A stretch of DNA of 64,000 nucleotides from Bradyrhizobium sp. LLZ17. Its GTDB lineage: Bacteria > Pseudomonadota > Alphaproteobacteria > Rhizobiales > Xanthobacteraceae. Each line of letters opens with the position of its first letter. The first letter of the stretch is position 1. Made by a program: the position numbers and the translations under genes. Below the pieces are notes generated by a model. The model did not search any database. It had not been told where the DNA came from and saw only the letters and a list, made by a program, of their open reading frames with translations. The stretch lies in assembly GCF_041200145.1 (NCBI RefSeq), contig NZ_CP165734.1, positions 4,154,001 through 4,218,000 on the forward strand, read 5' to 3'. Of this stretch, positions 28,391 to 41,485 are shown piece after piece.

Positions 28391-29412
28391 ATGAAAAAGA
28401 TCGGATTCCCTCGTTCGGGCACTGGACGCCCTCGCCGCAATCACAGACCCGCTCGGCCGCGGACACGCTGCTGCAATCGATCGAGCTTGCGGTCGCAGCC
28501 GAACAGCTGGGGTTGGACGGCGCCTATTTCCGCGTGCATCATTTCGCGCGGCAGCTCGCCTCGCCCTTTCCGCTGCTGGCCGTCGTCGGCGCCAAGACCA
28601 GCAAGATCGAGATCGGCACGGCGGTGATCGACATGCGCTACGAGAACCCGCTCTACATGGCGGAGGACGCCGGCAGCGCCGATCTCATCGCCGGCGGCCG
28701 GCTGCAGCTCGGCATCAGCCGTGGCTCGCCCGAGCAGGTGATCGACGGCTGGCGCTATTTTGGCTACCAGCCGGCCGAGGGCGCGAGCGACGCCGACATG
28801 GGCCGGCGTCACGCCGAGGTCTTTCTCGACATCCTGCGCGGCGAGGGTTTTGCAAAACCCAATCCGCAGCCGATGTTTCCGAACCCGCCGGGGCTGCTGC
28901 GGCTCGAGCCGCATTCCGAAGGCCTGCGCGAACGGATCTGGTGGGGCGCCGGCTCGAACGCGACTGCGGTGTGGGCCGCCGAGCACGGCATGAATCTGCA
29001 GAGCTCGACGCTGAAGAACGACGAGACCGGCGAAGCTTTCCACGTGCAGCAGGCCGCGCAAATCCGCGCCTATCGCGCCGCGTGGAAGGAAAGTGGCCAC
29101 ACCCGCGAGCCCCGCGTGTCCGTCAGCCGCAGCATCTTCGCGCTGATCGACGATCGCGACCGCGCCTATTTCGGCGGCGAGCGCGGCGGCGACGACCAGA
29201 TCGGCTTCATCGATCCGCGCACGCGCGCGATCTTCGGACGGAGCTACGCCGCCGAGCCGGACGCGCTGGTCGAGCAGCTACGGCAGGACGAGGCGATCGC
29301 GGAGGCCGACACCTTGCTGCTGACCATCCCCAACCAGCTCGGCGTCGACTATTGCGCCCATGCGATCGAGGCGATCTTGACGCACGTCGCGCCGGCGCTG
29401 GGCTGGCGATGA
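28391..29412 (+). pseudogene. LLM-class flavin-dependent oxidoreductase, frameshifted at codon 7
   Basis: Luciferase-like monooxygenase of about 340 residues. The ATG at 28391 reads MKKIGF, then the frame is lost at 28409-28410 and the rest (SFGHWTPSPQSQTRSAADTL onward) is one base away. A single base restored there would rejoin them. Family motifs are VAAEQLGLDGAYFRVHHFAR, IEIGTAVIDMRYENPLYMAE and GRLQLGISRGSPEQV. FMN or F420 is the expected cofactor; the substrate is unknown. No good ribosome-binding site precedes the ATG. A start further downstream is possible only with loss of the first strand. Confidence 0.82.
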
Positions 29413-29823
29413 GAGGCTTTCACGGCGAGCGGACCTCCAAGCAAAAGTTGTGCTCCTCCTTAAGTTGCCATCTCGTACGACAGCAGACCTCTGCTGCATG
29501 CCGCGATGCGACATTCCGTCCGTCCGCACCAACCTGGTTCGCTGATCGCGCGAACGGCGGCACGTTGACGGGATTGGCGCAAATGATACGATTCCAACGC
29601 GTCGGGTAGCCGGTCGACGAGGCGCCGAATGAAGGCGCCAGGGCCCGCCGCATCTTGTCAAGCCTATCACTTGCGTCTCGCCTTATGCGTCTTGCACACG
29701 CGAGGCGGAAACAGGCATCGATATGGCCGCCGCCTTCGCGGGGCTTAAGGGGGATGCAGCGGAGTACCGGGCGAGCCCACTTCGGCTCAGACCCCCGGCA
29801 CGTCCGCGGCACGGGCTGCCGAC
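29413..29823. other. 411-base intergenic region
   Basis: Upstream of the large kinase gene. TTGACG at 29565-29570 with TACGAT 16 bases further on is a weak promoter candidate on the plus strand. I see no convincing small gene, tRNA or repeat. Confidence 0.35.
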
Positions 29824-32800
29824 ATGAACCTTTCGTCGTTTATGGGTCCTGGCTGGGCTCCCGGTCCGCAGGTTCTCTGCGACGAGGAAGGAATTCTCCT
29901 GTGCCGAACGTCCCGCGAACCCATCGACGGAGAGCAACGCGTTGTGCTGGCCGTCGTCCCGGCGGCGGAACATTCAACACCGCAATGCCTTGATCGCCTC
30001 GCGCACGAATTTGCGCTGAAGGATGAACTGGACAGTTCCTGGGCTGCCAAGCCGCTGGAGCTTGTGCAGGATCGCAGCCGCAGCATCCTTGTCCTCGAAG
30101 ATCCCGGTGGCGAGCCGCTGAGCTGGCTGATCGGCACCCCCATGGAGACGGGGAGCTTCCTGCGCATCGCCATCCAGATCGCCGCCACCCTGAGCAAGGT
30201 CCATCAGCGTGGCCTGGTGCACAAGGATATCAAACCAGCAAATATCCTGGTGAGCCAGAGCAACGGCAACGTGCATCTCACCGGCTTCGGCTTCGCCTCG
30301 CGCCGTCCGCGCGAACGGCAGTCCCTGGCCCTGCCGGAGTCGATCGCCGGCACATTCGCCTACATGTCGCCCGAGCAGACCGGCCGGATGAACCGCTCGA
30401 TCGATTCCCGAAGCGACCTGTATTCGCTCGGGGTCACGCTCTATCAGATGGCCACCGGCTCGCTTCCATTCGCCGCGTCCGACCCTATGGAGTGGGTGCA
30501 CTGCCACGTCGCAAGAGAGCCGGAGCCGCCGGGCAAGCGATGCGGCGACGTGCCCCCGGCGGTTTCCGATATCGTCATGAAGCTGCTCTCCAAGATGGCC
30601 GAGGAGCGCTACCAGACCGCAGCCGGCGCCCAGAGGGACCTCCAGCACTGCCTTGCGCAGTGGGAGCTTCGGCATCGTATCGACAACTTCGCCCTGGGCG
30701 AGCACGACACGCCCGACCGGCTCCTCGTTCCCGAGAAATTATACGGACGAACGCAAGAGCTCGAGCTGCTGCTCGCCTCCTTTGCGCGCATCATCGAGAA
30801 CGGTGCCCCCGAGTTGGCGCTGGTGTCGGGATATTCGGGGATCGGCAAATCGTCTGTCGTGAACGAGCTCCACAAGGTGCTGGTGCCTTCGGGTGGATTG
30901 TTTGCATCGGGCAAGTTTGACCAGCACAAGCGCGACGTGCCCTACGCAACGCTCGCCAAGGCATTCCAGAGCCTCATTCGGCCCCTTCTGGGCAAGAGCG
31001 AGACCGAGCTAAGCCAGTGGCGAAATGATCTCCTCAGCGCGATCGGTCCAAACGGGCAGCTCGTTGTCGAGTTGATCCCGGAGCTGAAGGCCATCGTCGG
31101 CGAACAGCAGCCCGTTCCCGAGCTCCCGCTGCAGCAAGCGCAAAGCCGCTTTCACCGCGTGTTCGAGCAATTCATCGGGCTGTTTGCCCGGCCCGAACAT
31201 CCGCTGGTGCTGTTTCTCGACGACCTGCAATGGGTCGATATGGCGACGTTCGAGCTGCTCGAGGATCTCTTGTCCCGGCCGAGCCTGAAGCACCTGATGC
31301 TGATCGGTGCTTATCGGGACAACGAAGTTGGCGCCACTCACCCGGTGATGCGCATGCGCGAGGCCGTCAAGGCACCGGGTGGACGGATCGTCGAGATCAC
31401 GCTCGCGCCGCTCGGCCGCAGGCATCTCCGCCAGTTGCTTGCAGACGCGCTTCGTTGCGAACAGACGCATGCGGCGCCGCTGGCGCAGCTGGTCCATGAC
31501 AAAACCGGCGGCAATCCGCTGTTTGCCATCCAGTTCATGTTTTCGCTTGTCGACGAAGGGCTGCTCGCGTTCGACCATGACGCGACGCAGTGGCGCTGGG
31601 ATCTCGATCGCATCCACGCCAAGCGATACACGGACAATGTCGTCGATCTCATGCTCGGCAACCTCACCCGGCTCCCCGTCGCAACGCGCGCGGCCCTAAG
31701 CCAGATGGCCTGCCTCGGAAACACGGCCGAAATCGCTGTGATTTCGATCGTCCTCGGCGCGTCCGATGACCGGGTCCATGCGGACCTGTGGCCCGCCGTC
31801 CGTCAGGAATTCGTCGAGCCCCACGCCGGCGGCTATCGATTTGTCCATGACCGATTCCAGGAGGCGGCTTACGCGCTGATCGCGGAGGGAGAACGGGCCG
31901 CGGCTCATTTGCGTATCGGTAGACTGTTCCTGGCGCGGACCTCGCCAGAGGCAGTCGAGGAAAACGTCTTCGAGATCGTGAGCCAGCTCAACCGCGGGGC
32001 GGCCCTGATCACGGCGACTGAGGAGCGCGTGAGGGTGGCGGAGCTGAACCTGCTGGCCGGCTGGCGCGCCAAGGCAGCGACCGACTTTGCCAGTGCGCTC
32101 GTCCACTTCAGCTCTGGAGAAGAGATGCTGGCGGAGGACCGATGGGAGCAGCACCACGCCCTCAGCTTCGCCCTGGCGCTCCAGCGGGCGGAATGCGAAT
32201 TCGTCGCGGGCGAGCCGACAATTGCGAAAGTGCGGCTTGCCTGGCTCGCGAACCATGCCGCCACTCTGCCCGAGCTCGCCGCCGTCACCCGGCTGCGCAT
32301 GGAGCCAAGCGATCGCGACGTCGAGGTTGGGCTCGGCTATTTGCGTCGCGTCGGCATCGTATGGTCGGCGCATCCCACATCGGAGGAAGTCGGCCAGGAA
32401 TACGAGCGGATGTGGCGACAGATCGGCGAGCGTCCGGTCGAGGCCCTGCTCGACCTGCCCGAGATGACCGACCCGATCGCGCGCGGAACGATGGACGTTC
32501 TCACGGTCCTTGTCTCACCGGCCTGGTACATCGACGAGAGACTGCGCCGCCTGATCATCGGGCGCATGGCCAATCTGAGCATGGAATACGGCAATTCCGA
32601 TGCCTCCTGCCTCGCCTATGTCGTGCTTGGCAACGTGCTTGGCCCCGACTTCGGCGACTACGCCGCCGGGTATCGCTTCGCCCGGCTCGGCCTGGATCTG
32701 GTCGAACGACAGGGGCTGGACCGGTTCAAGGCCCGCGTCTATCTCGGCTTCGGCAGCTGGACGCGCAACGTGAGGACCGGCCGCCCGTGGCTCCGGCGGG

Positions 32801-35800
32801 CGTTTGACGCAGCCCAGCAGGCCGGCGACATCAACTACGCGAGCTTTACCCGGCATCATCTGCTGACGCACCTTCTCGCCTGCGGCGATCCACTCTCCGA
32901 GGTGCAGCGCGAGGCAGAGGCCGGGCTGGATTTCGCGCGCCAGGCGCGCGTTGAGCTCGCCGCCGACCGTATCGCCGGGCAGCTACAACTGGTCCGGACG
33001 CTGCGCGGTCTCACCATCCAGTTCGGCTGTTTCGATGATGCCGCGTTCAACGAGGCGGAGTTTGAACATCGTCTCGAGGCGGATCCGCGGCTTGAACAAG
33101 CGGGATTCTGGTACTGGGTCCGCAAGCTGCAGGCGCGCGTCCTCGCCGACAACCGCGGTGCGATCGCGGCGGCCGCGAAAGCCGACCAGCTGCTGTGGAC
33201 GTCGAAGGCGCTGTTCGATCGCGTCGAGTTTCACTTCTACGCAGCCCTGGCGCTCGCCGCATCGGGCGAGATGCCAGTCGCCGGGGAAGCAGGGGGCAGG
33301 CTCATACGCTGAGCAGTCACTACCGCCAGCTTCGGCATTGGGCCGAGATTTCTCCTGAAGACTTTGCCGACCGTGCTGATCTCATTGCCGCGGAGATCGC
33401 GCGGATCGAAGGTCGCGAGCTCGATGCGATGCGCCTCTATGACCAGGCGATTGCTTCGGCGCGCACGAACGGCTTCCCTCAAAATGAGGCGATCGCCAAC
33501 GAAATTGCCGGGCGTTTCTATGCCACGCGCGGCTTCGAGAAGATCGCCTATGCCTATCTGCGCGATGCCCAATCCGGATTTCTCCGCTGGGGAGCGGCGG
33601 CCAAGGTCACGCAGCTCGAACGTTTCTATCCTCGTCTCCACGTCGCGGACGACAGCGGTTCCGCCACCAGACCGACCGTCCAGCAAATGGACGTCGCCAC
33701 GGTCGTGAAGGCGTCTCAGGCGGTATCCAGCGAAATCGAGTTGCCAAAGCTCATCGAGACATTGATGAAGATCGCGCTGCAGAACGCAGGCGCCGATCGC
33801 GGCCTGCTGATCCTGTCGCGACACGATGACTTCTGGATCGAGGCGGAGGGCCATTCGAAGGGCGGCGAGTTTGCCGTCGCTATGCGACACAGCCCGCTGT
33901 CCACGCCGCACTGTCCAGAGACATTGGTGCGTTACGTCATTCGTTCGCAGAAACCCCTTATCATCGACGATGCCACCCGGCCTGATCCGCTTTACAGCGG
34001 AGACTACCTGCATCACCGGCATCCCAAATCGATCCTCTGCCTGCCGCTGATCAAGCAGGGCAAGCTGACAGGATTGCTTTATCTCGAGAACACCCTGACC
34101 ACGCATGCGTTCACGCCGAACCGTGTCGCAGTGCTGGACCTGTTGGCAGCTCAGGCCGCGATTTCGCTCGAGAACACGCTGCTCTACCGTGATCTCCAGG
34201 AACGCGAGGCTCGCATCCGTCGGCTCGTCGACTCCAACATCATCGGAATATTGTTCTGGAGCAGCGGCGGCGACATCAGCTACGCCAATGACGCCTTCCT
34301 GGGCATGACCGGATACTCCAGGCAGGAGCTGATTTCGGGAGCGATCCGCTGGAGGGACATGACTCCCGCCGAATACCGTGACGAGGACACGCAACGAATC
34401 GAACATCTCCGGCTCTCGGGGCAGACTGCACCTCGCGAGAAAGAGTTCGTCAGGAAGGACGGCAGCCGCGTTCCTGTCCTGATCGGCTCGGCCTCGATCA
34501 CTGGGTCGCCCGACCAATGCATCTCGTTCGTGCTCGATCTCACCGCGCGCAAGCAGGCCGAAGAGAAGTACCGCCTGCTGATGGAGCAGGCGCGCGACGC
34601 GATTCTGGTGCTCGACCAGAACGGGCTGGTGATCGAGGCAAACCGCACGGCCGAAACCATGCTCGGCCAGCCGCGAGACCAGATCATCCGGATCCCGTTC
34701 CGGTCCGTCCTGGATCCCGCGGGGCTGATCGACTTCGACGGCCTGCTCGCGCCCGGTTCAGCCGGCCTGCTTCAACTGCGTCTGGATGGCCCGGACGGGA
34801 AAGGCCTCGACGCGGAGCTGTCCGCCGCCCACGTGTCGACCGGGGGCCAAGACCTGATCATCGTCATCGGCCGAGATATCACCCATCGCCTGCGCCTGGA
34901 GCAGCAGCTTCGCCAATCGCAAAAGATGGATGCTATCGGCCAGCTCACCGGTGGGGTGGCCCACGATTTCAACAACATCCTGACCGTCATCACGGGGACC
35001 ATACAGATCCTGATCGATGGTCTTGCCGATCAGCCCGACCTCGTCGCGATCGGCCACATGATCGACAAGGCCGCCAGTCGCGGCGCTGATCTCACCCAGC
35101 AATTGCTGGCGTTCGCCCGCAAGCAGCCGCTGCAGCCACGCGACGTTGACGTCAGCAGCCTCATTGTCGAGACCGCCAAGCTGCTGCGCCCGACGCTCGG
35201 CGAGCATGTCGAGATCGGTTCGACGCTGCAAGCCGACGGCTGGCACGCGTTGATCGATCCAAGTCAGCTTTCGACCGCTTTGATCAACCTGGCGGTGAAT
35301 GCCCGCGACGCAATGGCGGGCGGAGGCAAGCTCTCCTTCGGGACCGCGAATGTAACCTTCGAAGCGGACAATCCCGGCCCGGACGGAATGCTCGGCGACT
35401 TCGTCCTGGTCACCGTCAGCGATACCGGCGGCGGCATTCCGCTGGCTATCCGTGACAAGATATTCGAGCCCTTCTTCACCACCAAGGAGCTTGGCAAGGG
35501 CACGGGCCTCGGATTGAGCATGGTCTACGGCTTCATCAAGCAATCCGGCGGTCACATCAGGATCGACAGCGAGCAAGGACTGGGAACCACGGTCAGCCTG
35601 TATCTGCCGCGCTCTGCGCGGGCCGCAGCGGTTTCAGAGACTGCGACGAGAACGCAGTTACTGGGTGGCAGCGAGACCATTCTCGTTGTCGAGGACGACG
35701 AGCTGGTGCGCAATTACGTCTTGGCGCAGCTCAAGAGCTTTGGCTATCGTACGATTGCCGCGGCCAATGGTCCCGACGCGCTCGTTCTGGTGAACCAGGG

Positions 35801-36059
35801 CACAGCGTTTGACCTGCTGTTTACCGACGTTGTCATGCCCGGCGGGATGAACGGGCGCGAACTTGCGGAGATCGTCACCCGGCTGCGCCCGAATGTGCCT
35901 GTGCTCTACATGTCCGGATATCCGGAAGCCGCCATGATGCATGACGGTCGGCTGGACCCCGACATCACCTTGCTCAGCAAGCCCTATCGGCCGGCAGATT
36001 TGGCGCGTTCAATTCGTCAGGTGCTTGATTCCCGGACAATTCGCGACGGCACGAGTTGA
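29824..36059 (+). pseudogene. serine/threonine kinase-like, ATPase and hybrid sensor histidine kinase fusion, frameshifted
   Basis: About 2,078 residues if repaired. Order: protein-kinase-like domain (residues 1-280, HKDIKPANIL, SPEQTGRMNRSIDSRSDLYS); AAA-type ATPase (Walker A GYSGIGKSS near 335; FLDDLQWVD); an alpha-helical repeat region; GAF domain; two PAS domains; HisKA with [13 protein letters not shown]; HATPase; receiver with VVEDDE, phospho-Asp in FTDVVMP, and SKPY. The glycine-rich loop is not visible and the DFG motif reads GFG, so kinase activity is doubtful. The frame shifts in the G5 run at 33292-33296; a missing G would join GEAG to QAHTLSSHYRQL. Without repair the output half would be made separately, if at all. 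Confidence 0.9.
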
Positions 36060-36101
36060 TGCATCACGGTCAACATTCGTTTGCCGCAGTCGCCGCGATC
36101 C

Positions 36102-38512
<2,411 letters not shown>

Positions 38513-38516
<4 letters not shown>

Positions 38517-39544
38517 GCCTGAATGCCTCGCTCGACCGCAAAGCACGCGACCCGATGTCCGTTGTCGGCCTCCAGCATGGCCGGGACCTCGCGCCTGCAA
38601 ATTTCGGTTGCGAGTGGGCAGCGGGGATGAAAGCGGCAGCCGGGAGGCGGGTCGGCGAGATTCGGCGGGGAGCCGACAAGCCCCGCGCGCGGCGCGTCGT
38701 CGCCGATGCGCGGAAGGCTGGAAATCAGATGCCTGGTGTAAGGGTGCAATGGATTGCGGAAAATCTCCGCGGTTGCGGCTTCTTCGACAAGACGCCCGGC
38801 ATACATGATGCCGAGGCGGTCCGTCACATGCGCATGCACGCCCATGTCATGGGTCACGAGCAGGATCGACGAGCCGGTCTCCCGCTGAATGCCGCGCATC
38901 ATGCCGAGCACTTCTTTCTGCACCAATACATCCAGTGCGGTCGTGGGTTCGTCGGCGATGATGAAATCAGGACGGCAAATCGTAGCGAGCGCAAGCGTGG
39001 CGCGTTGACGCATGCCCCCGGACAGCTCGTGCGGAAAGGCCGTCAGCACCGAAGGCTCGAGCCGCACGCGCGCCAGATGAGCGATCACCTGCTGCTCAAA
39101 CTGCTTCCGGTGACCGCCGATATGCGGATATGCGAAATCGAGGAACGCCGATTCGACACGGCGGACCGGGTTCAGAACACTCATGGATCCTTGCACGATA
39201 TAGGACAAATGCCGCCAGCGGATCCGAGCCAGCTCAGCCGGCGGCGCGCGGTGCAGTCCGCCAAAGCCGGGGAGAAATGCAAAATCCACCGTGCCGCCCA
39301 CGATCTCGAGCGGGGGCCTGATCACACCCGCGATGCTCTTGATCAAGGTGGTCTTTCCGGAACTGGATTCCCCGGCAAGCCCAAAGATCTCACCGCGGCG
39401 AACAGTGAAGCTCACTCCGTCGACCGCTCTGACGCCGCGCCTGAGGCCGAGATGCGTGGTCCGGTAATGGGCCTGCAGGTCGCGAACCCTGAGGATCGGC
39501 TGAACGTCTCCGGGGGTCTCTGCCTGCTGAACGTTGGCGTGCAT
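38513..39544 (-). CDS. ABC transporter ATP-binding protein (DppD/OppD type)
   Basis: 343 residues. Walker A reads GESSSGKTTL, the signature LSGGMRQRATLALA, Walker B FIIADEPTTALD and the switch LVTHDMGV. The C-terminal oligopeptide domain has the Cys pair in GCRFHPRCPLATEICRREVP. The ATG at 39544 lies on the last base of the permease stop, so I use it rather than the longer frame, whose extra residues look non-coding. Confidence 0.93.
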
Positions 39545-40407
39545 CAGGAGGCATCTCCGGTTGTCCAGAGGCGGCTTCGTGGGTCGATGTAGGCGCTCGC
39601 CGACACCGCGAGCAGGAACAGCCCGATAAACGCCATCACCACCGTCAGCGTCGGGAAGGCGATCCACCACCAGACTCCCGCCACCATTGCGGCGTGCTGG
39701 TTGGCCCAATAGATCATGCCACCGATGGTCGGCGTGTCGATGTCGGTGAAGCCGAGCACGGCGAGCGTGACCTCCAGCCCGATCGACCATACCATGTTGT
39801 TCATCGTCGTAGAGAACACGATCGGCAGGACGTAGGGCAGATGCTCCTCGGTCAGGATCTGTCGCGTACTCATCCCGGAGAACAGGCACGTCTGGGTGAA
39901 TTCGCGCGCCCTCAGGCTCATCACCACCGAACGGATCAGCCGCGCGTCATAGGCCCAGCCGAAACAGGCCATGATCAGAGCCAGCATCAGCCAGGAGATC
40001 TGGTCGCGCATCACGAAATAGAACAGCACCAGGATCGGCAACAGTGGAATGACGATCAACGTGTCGTTGACCGACATCAGGGCGCGATCGATCCAGCCAC
40101 CTTTGTAGCCGCTGATGAGACCGACCGTCAGCGCGATCACCCGGCTGGTCAGGGCCACGGTGCATCCGAACAGCAGCGTGTTTCGGATGGCGAAGCTCAA
40201 TTGCCAGAACACATCCTGGCCACGCGAGGTGGTGCCGAACCAATAGGTCGCTGACGGCGGCAGATCGGGCGGGACCACATAGACGATCTCCGGCGGATAG
40301 GGCGAGATGCTGGCTAGCATGGCGAGCAACAGAACGAGGGCGATCAGCACGGCCCCGATCCGGAATTCAGGGCTGTGGCGCAGCAGGTTGCGGAGAAGAA
40401 CGGCCAT
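39544..40407 (-). CDS. ABC transporter permease (DppC/OppC type)
   Basis: 287 residues with about six membrane segments. The N-terminal cytoplasmic stretch and first helix (IGAVLIALVLLLAMLASISP) are followed by FGTTSRGQDVFWQLSFAIR, a DppC signature, and the EAA-type loop near SLRAREFTQTCLFSGMSTRQ. It pairs with the permease immediately upstream, whose stop overlaps its start. Confidence 0.92.
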   Translation of the reverse strand: MAVLLRNLLRHSPEFRIGAVLIALVLLLAMLASISPYPPEIVYVVPPDLPPSATYWFGTTSRGQDVFWQLSFAIRNTLLFGCTVALTSRVIALTVGLISGYKGGWIDRALMSVNDTLIVIPLLPILVLFYFVMRDQISWLMLALIMACFGWAYDARLIRSVVMSLRAREFTQTCLFSGMSTRQILTEEHLPYVLPIVFSTTMNNMVWSIGLEVTLAVLGFTDIDTPTIGGMIYWANQHAAMVAGVWWWIAFPTLTVVMAFIGLFLLAVSASAYIDPRSRLWTTGDAS

Positions 40408-41438
40408 CAGCTGATCTTCACCCTGGGATCGAGCAGCGGATACATGAGATCGATGACGAGCACGCCGACCGACACGCCAAGGATCGAGATCGTCGTAACA
40501 CCAAGGACAAGCCCGTAATCTCCGGCATAGACGGCGTCGACCAGGAGCGATCCCAAACCGGGATAGCCGAACACTTTTTCGGTGATCACGGCGCCGTTGA
40601 AGATTCCACCGAGCGACATGGCAAGCCCGGTTACCTGCGGCACGATGGCGTTACGTATCACGTAGAAGGTCAGGATGCGCCAGGGCTTCACGCCGGCAAG
40701 TTCGGCGTACAGCACGAACTCTTCCGCCAGGACATTGGATACAAGTGCGCGCATGCCCAGGAACCAGCTCCCCACACCGATCAGGATCAGCGAGAGCGCC
40801 GGCAGAATCGCGTGCTGAAGCACGCTGAGAACGAATTCGAGCGTCCATGTCTGAGGGAGATTCATCGTCGAACCGCCGGTGATCGGAAGCACCGGCCAGA
40901 CGAAGCCAAACACGATCAGCAGCAGCATCGCCACGATGTAATATGGGATCGGGTGGAGGCCCATGGCGATCACCCCCATCAGCTTCAGACCTCGGTTCTG
41001 CCGGTAGTAGCCCGCAAGTCCGCCCAGCAGATTTCCGAGCCCCCAGGCGACAATGGTCGAAACCGAAAGGAGACCCACGGTCCACGGCAGCGCGCGGCCG
41101 ATCAGTGTGGCAACGGGTGTCGGAAACGCCGACATCGAGGGACCGAAGTCCGCGCGAAGGATTCGTTTCCAGAACAGAAGGTACTGCTCGGAAGGCGTGC
41201 CGCTGAGACCGTAGAGGTCGCGCAGCGAGTTGCGCATCTGCTCGATTGCCCCCGGCGCGGTGTTGCCGTAGGAGCTCACCGCCGAAATCGACTGCTCGAC
41301 GGGATCGATGGGTGAAGCATGGGTGATGACATACGCAACATTGATGCCGATGAAGACAACCAACAGAAACTGCCCGACACGCCGGCCGACATAGGCGGCG
41401 TAGCCGCTCATGGAAGCACCGGGGACGCCGGACGACAT
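40407..41438 (-). CDS. ABC transporter permease (DppB/OppB type)
   Basis: 343 residues. The first helix (FLLVVFIGINVAYVITHASP), a large periplasmic loop and five more helices match DppB. The EAA loop is in EFVLYAELAGVKPWRILTFY. An alternative ATG is at 41411 (MSGYAAYVGRRV), equally good by sequence. Located 47 bases after the substrate-binding protein gene in the same operon. Confidence 0.92.
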   Translation of the reverse strand: MSSGVPGASMSGYAAYVGRRVGQFLLVVFIGINVAYVITHASPIDPVEQSISAVSSYGNTAPGAIEQMRNSLRDLYGLSGTPSEQYLLFWKRILRADFGPSMSAFPTPVATLIGRALPWTVGLLSVSTIVAWGLGNLLGGLAGYYRQNRGLKLMGVIAMGLHPIPYYIVAMLLLIVFGFVWPVLPITGGSTMNLPQTWTLEFVLSVLQHAILPALSLILIGVGSWFLGMRALVSNVLAEEFVLYAELAGVKPWRILTFYVIRNAIVPQVTGLAMSLGGIFNGAVITEKVFGYPGLGSLLVDAVYAGDYGLVLGVTTISILGVSVGVLVIDLMYPLLDPRVKIS

Positions 41439-41485
41439 CGTTCAGGCAAGCCCCGGCGATGCGGTCGCGTTTGCATGATCGCGTC

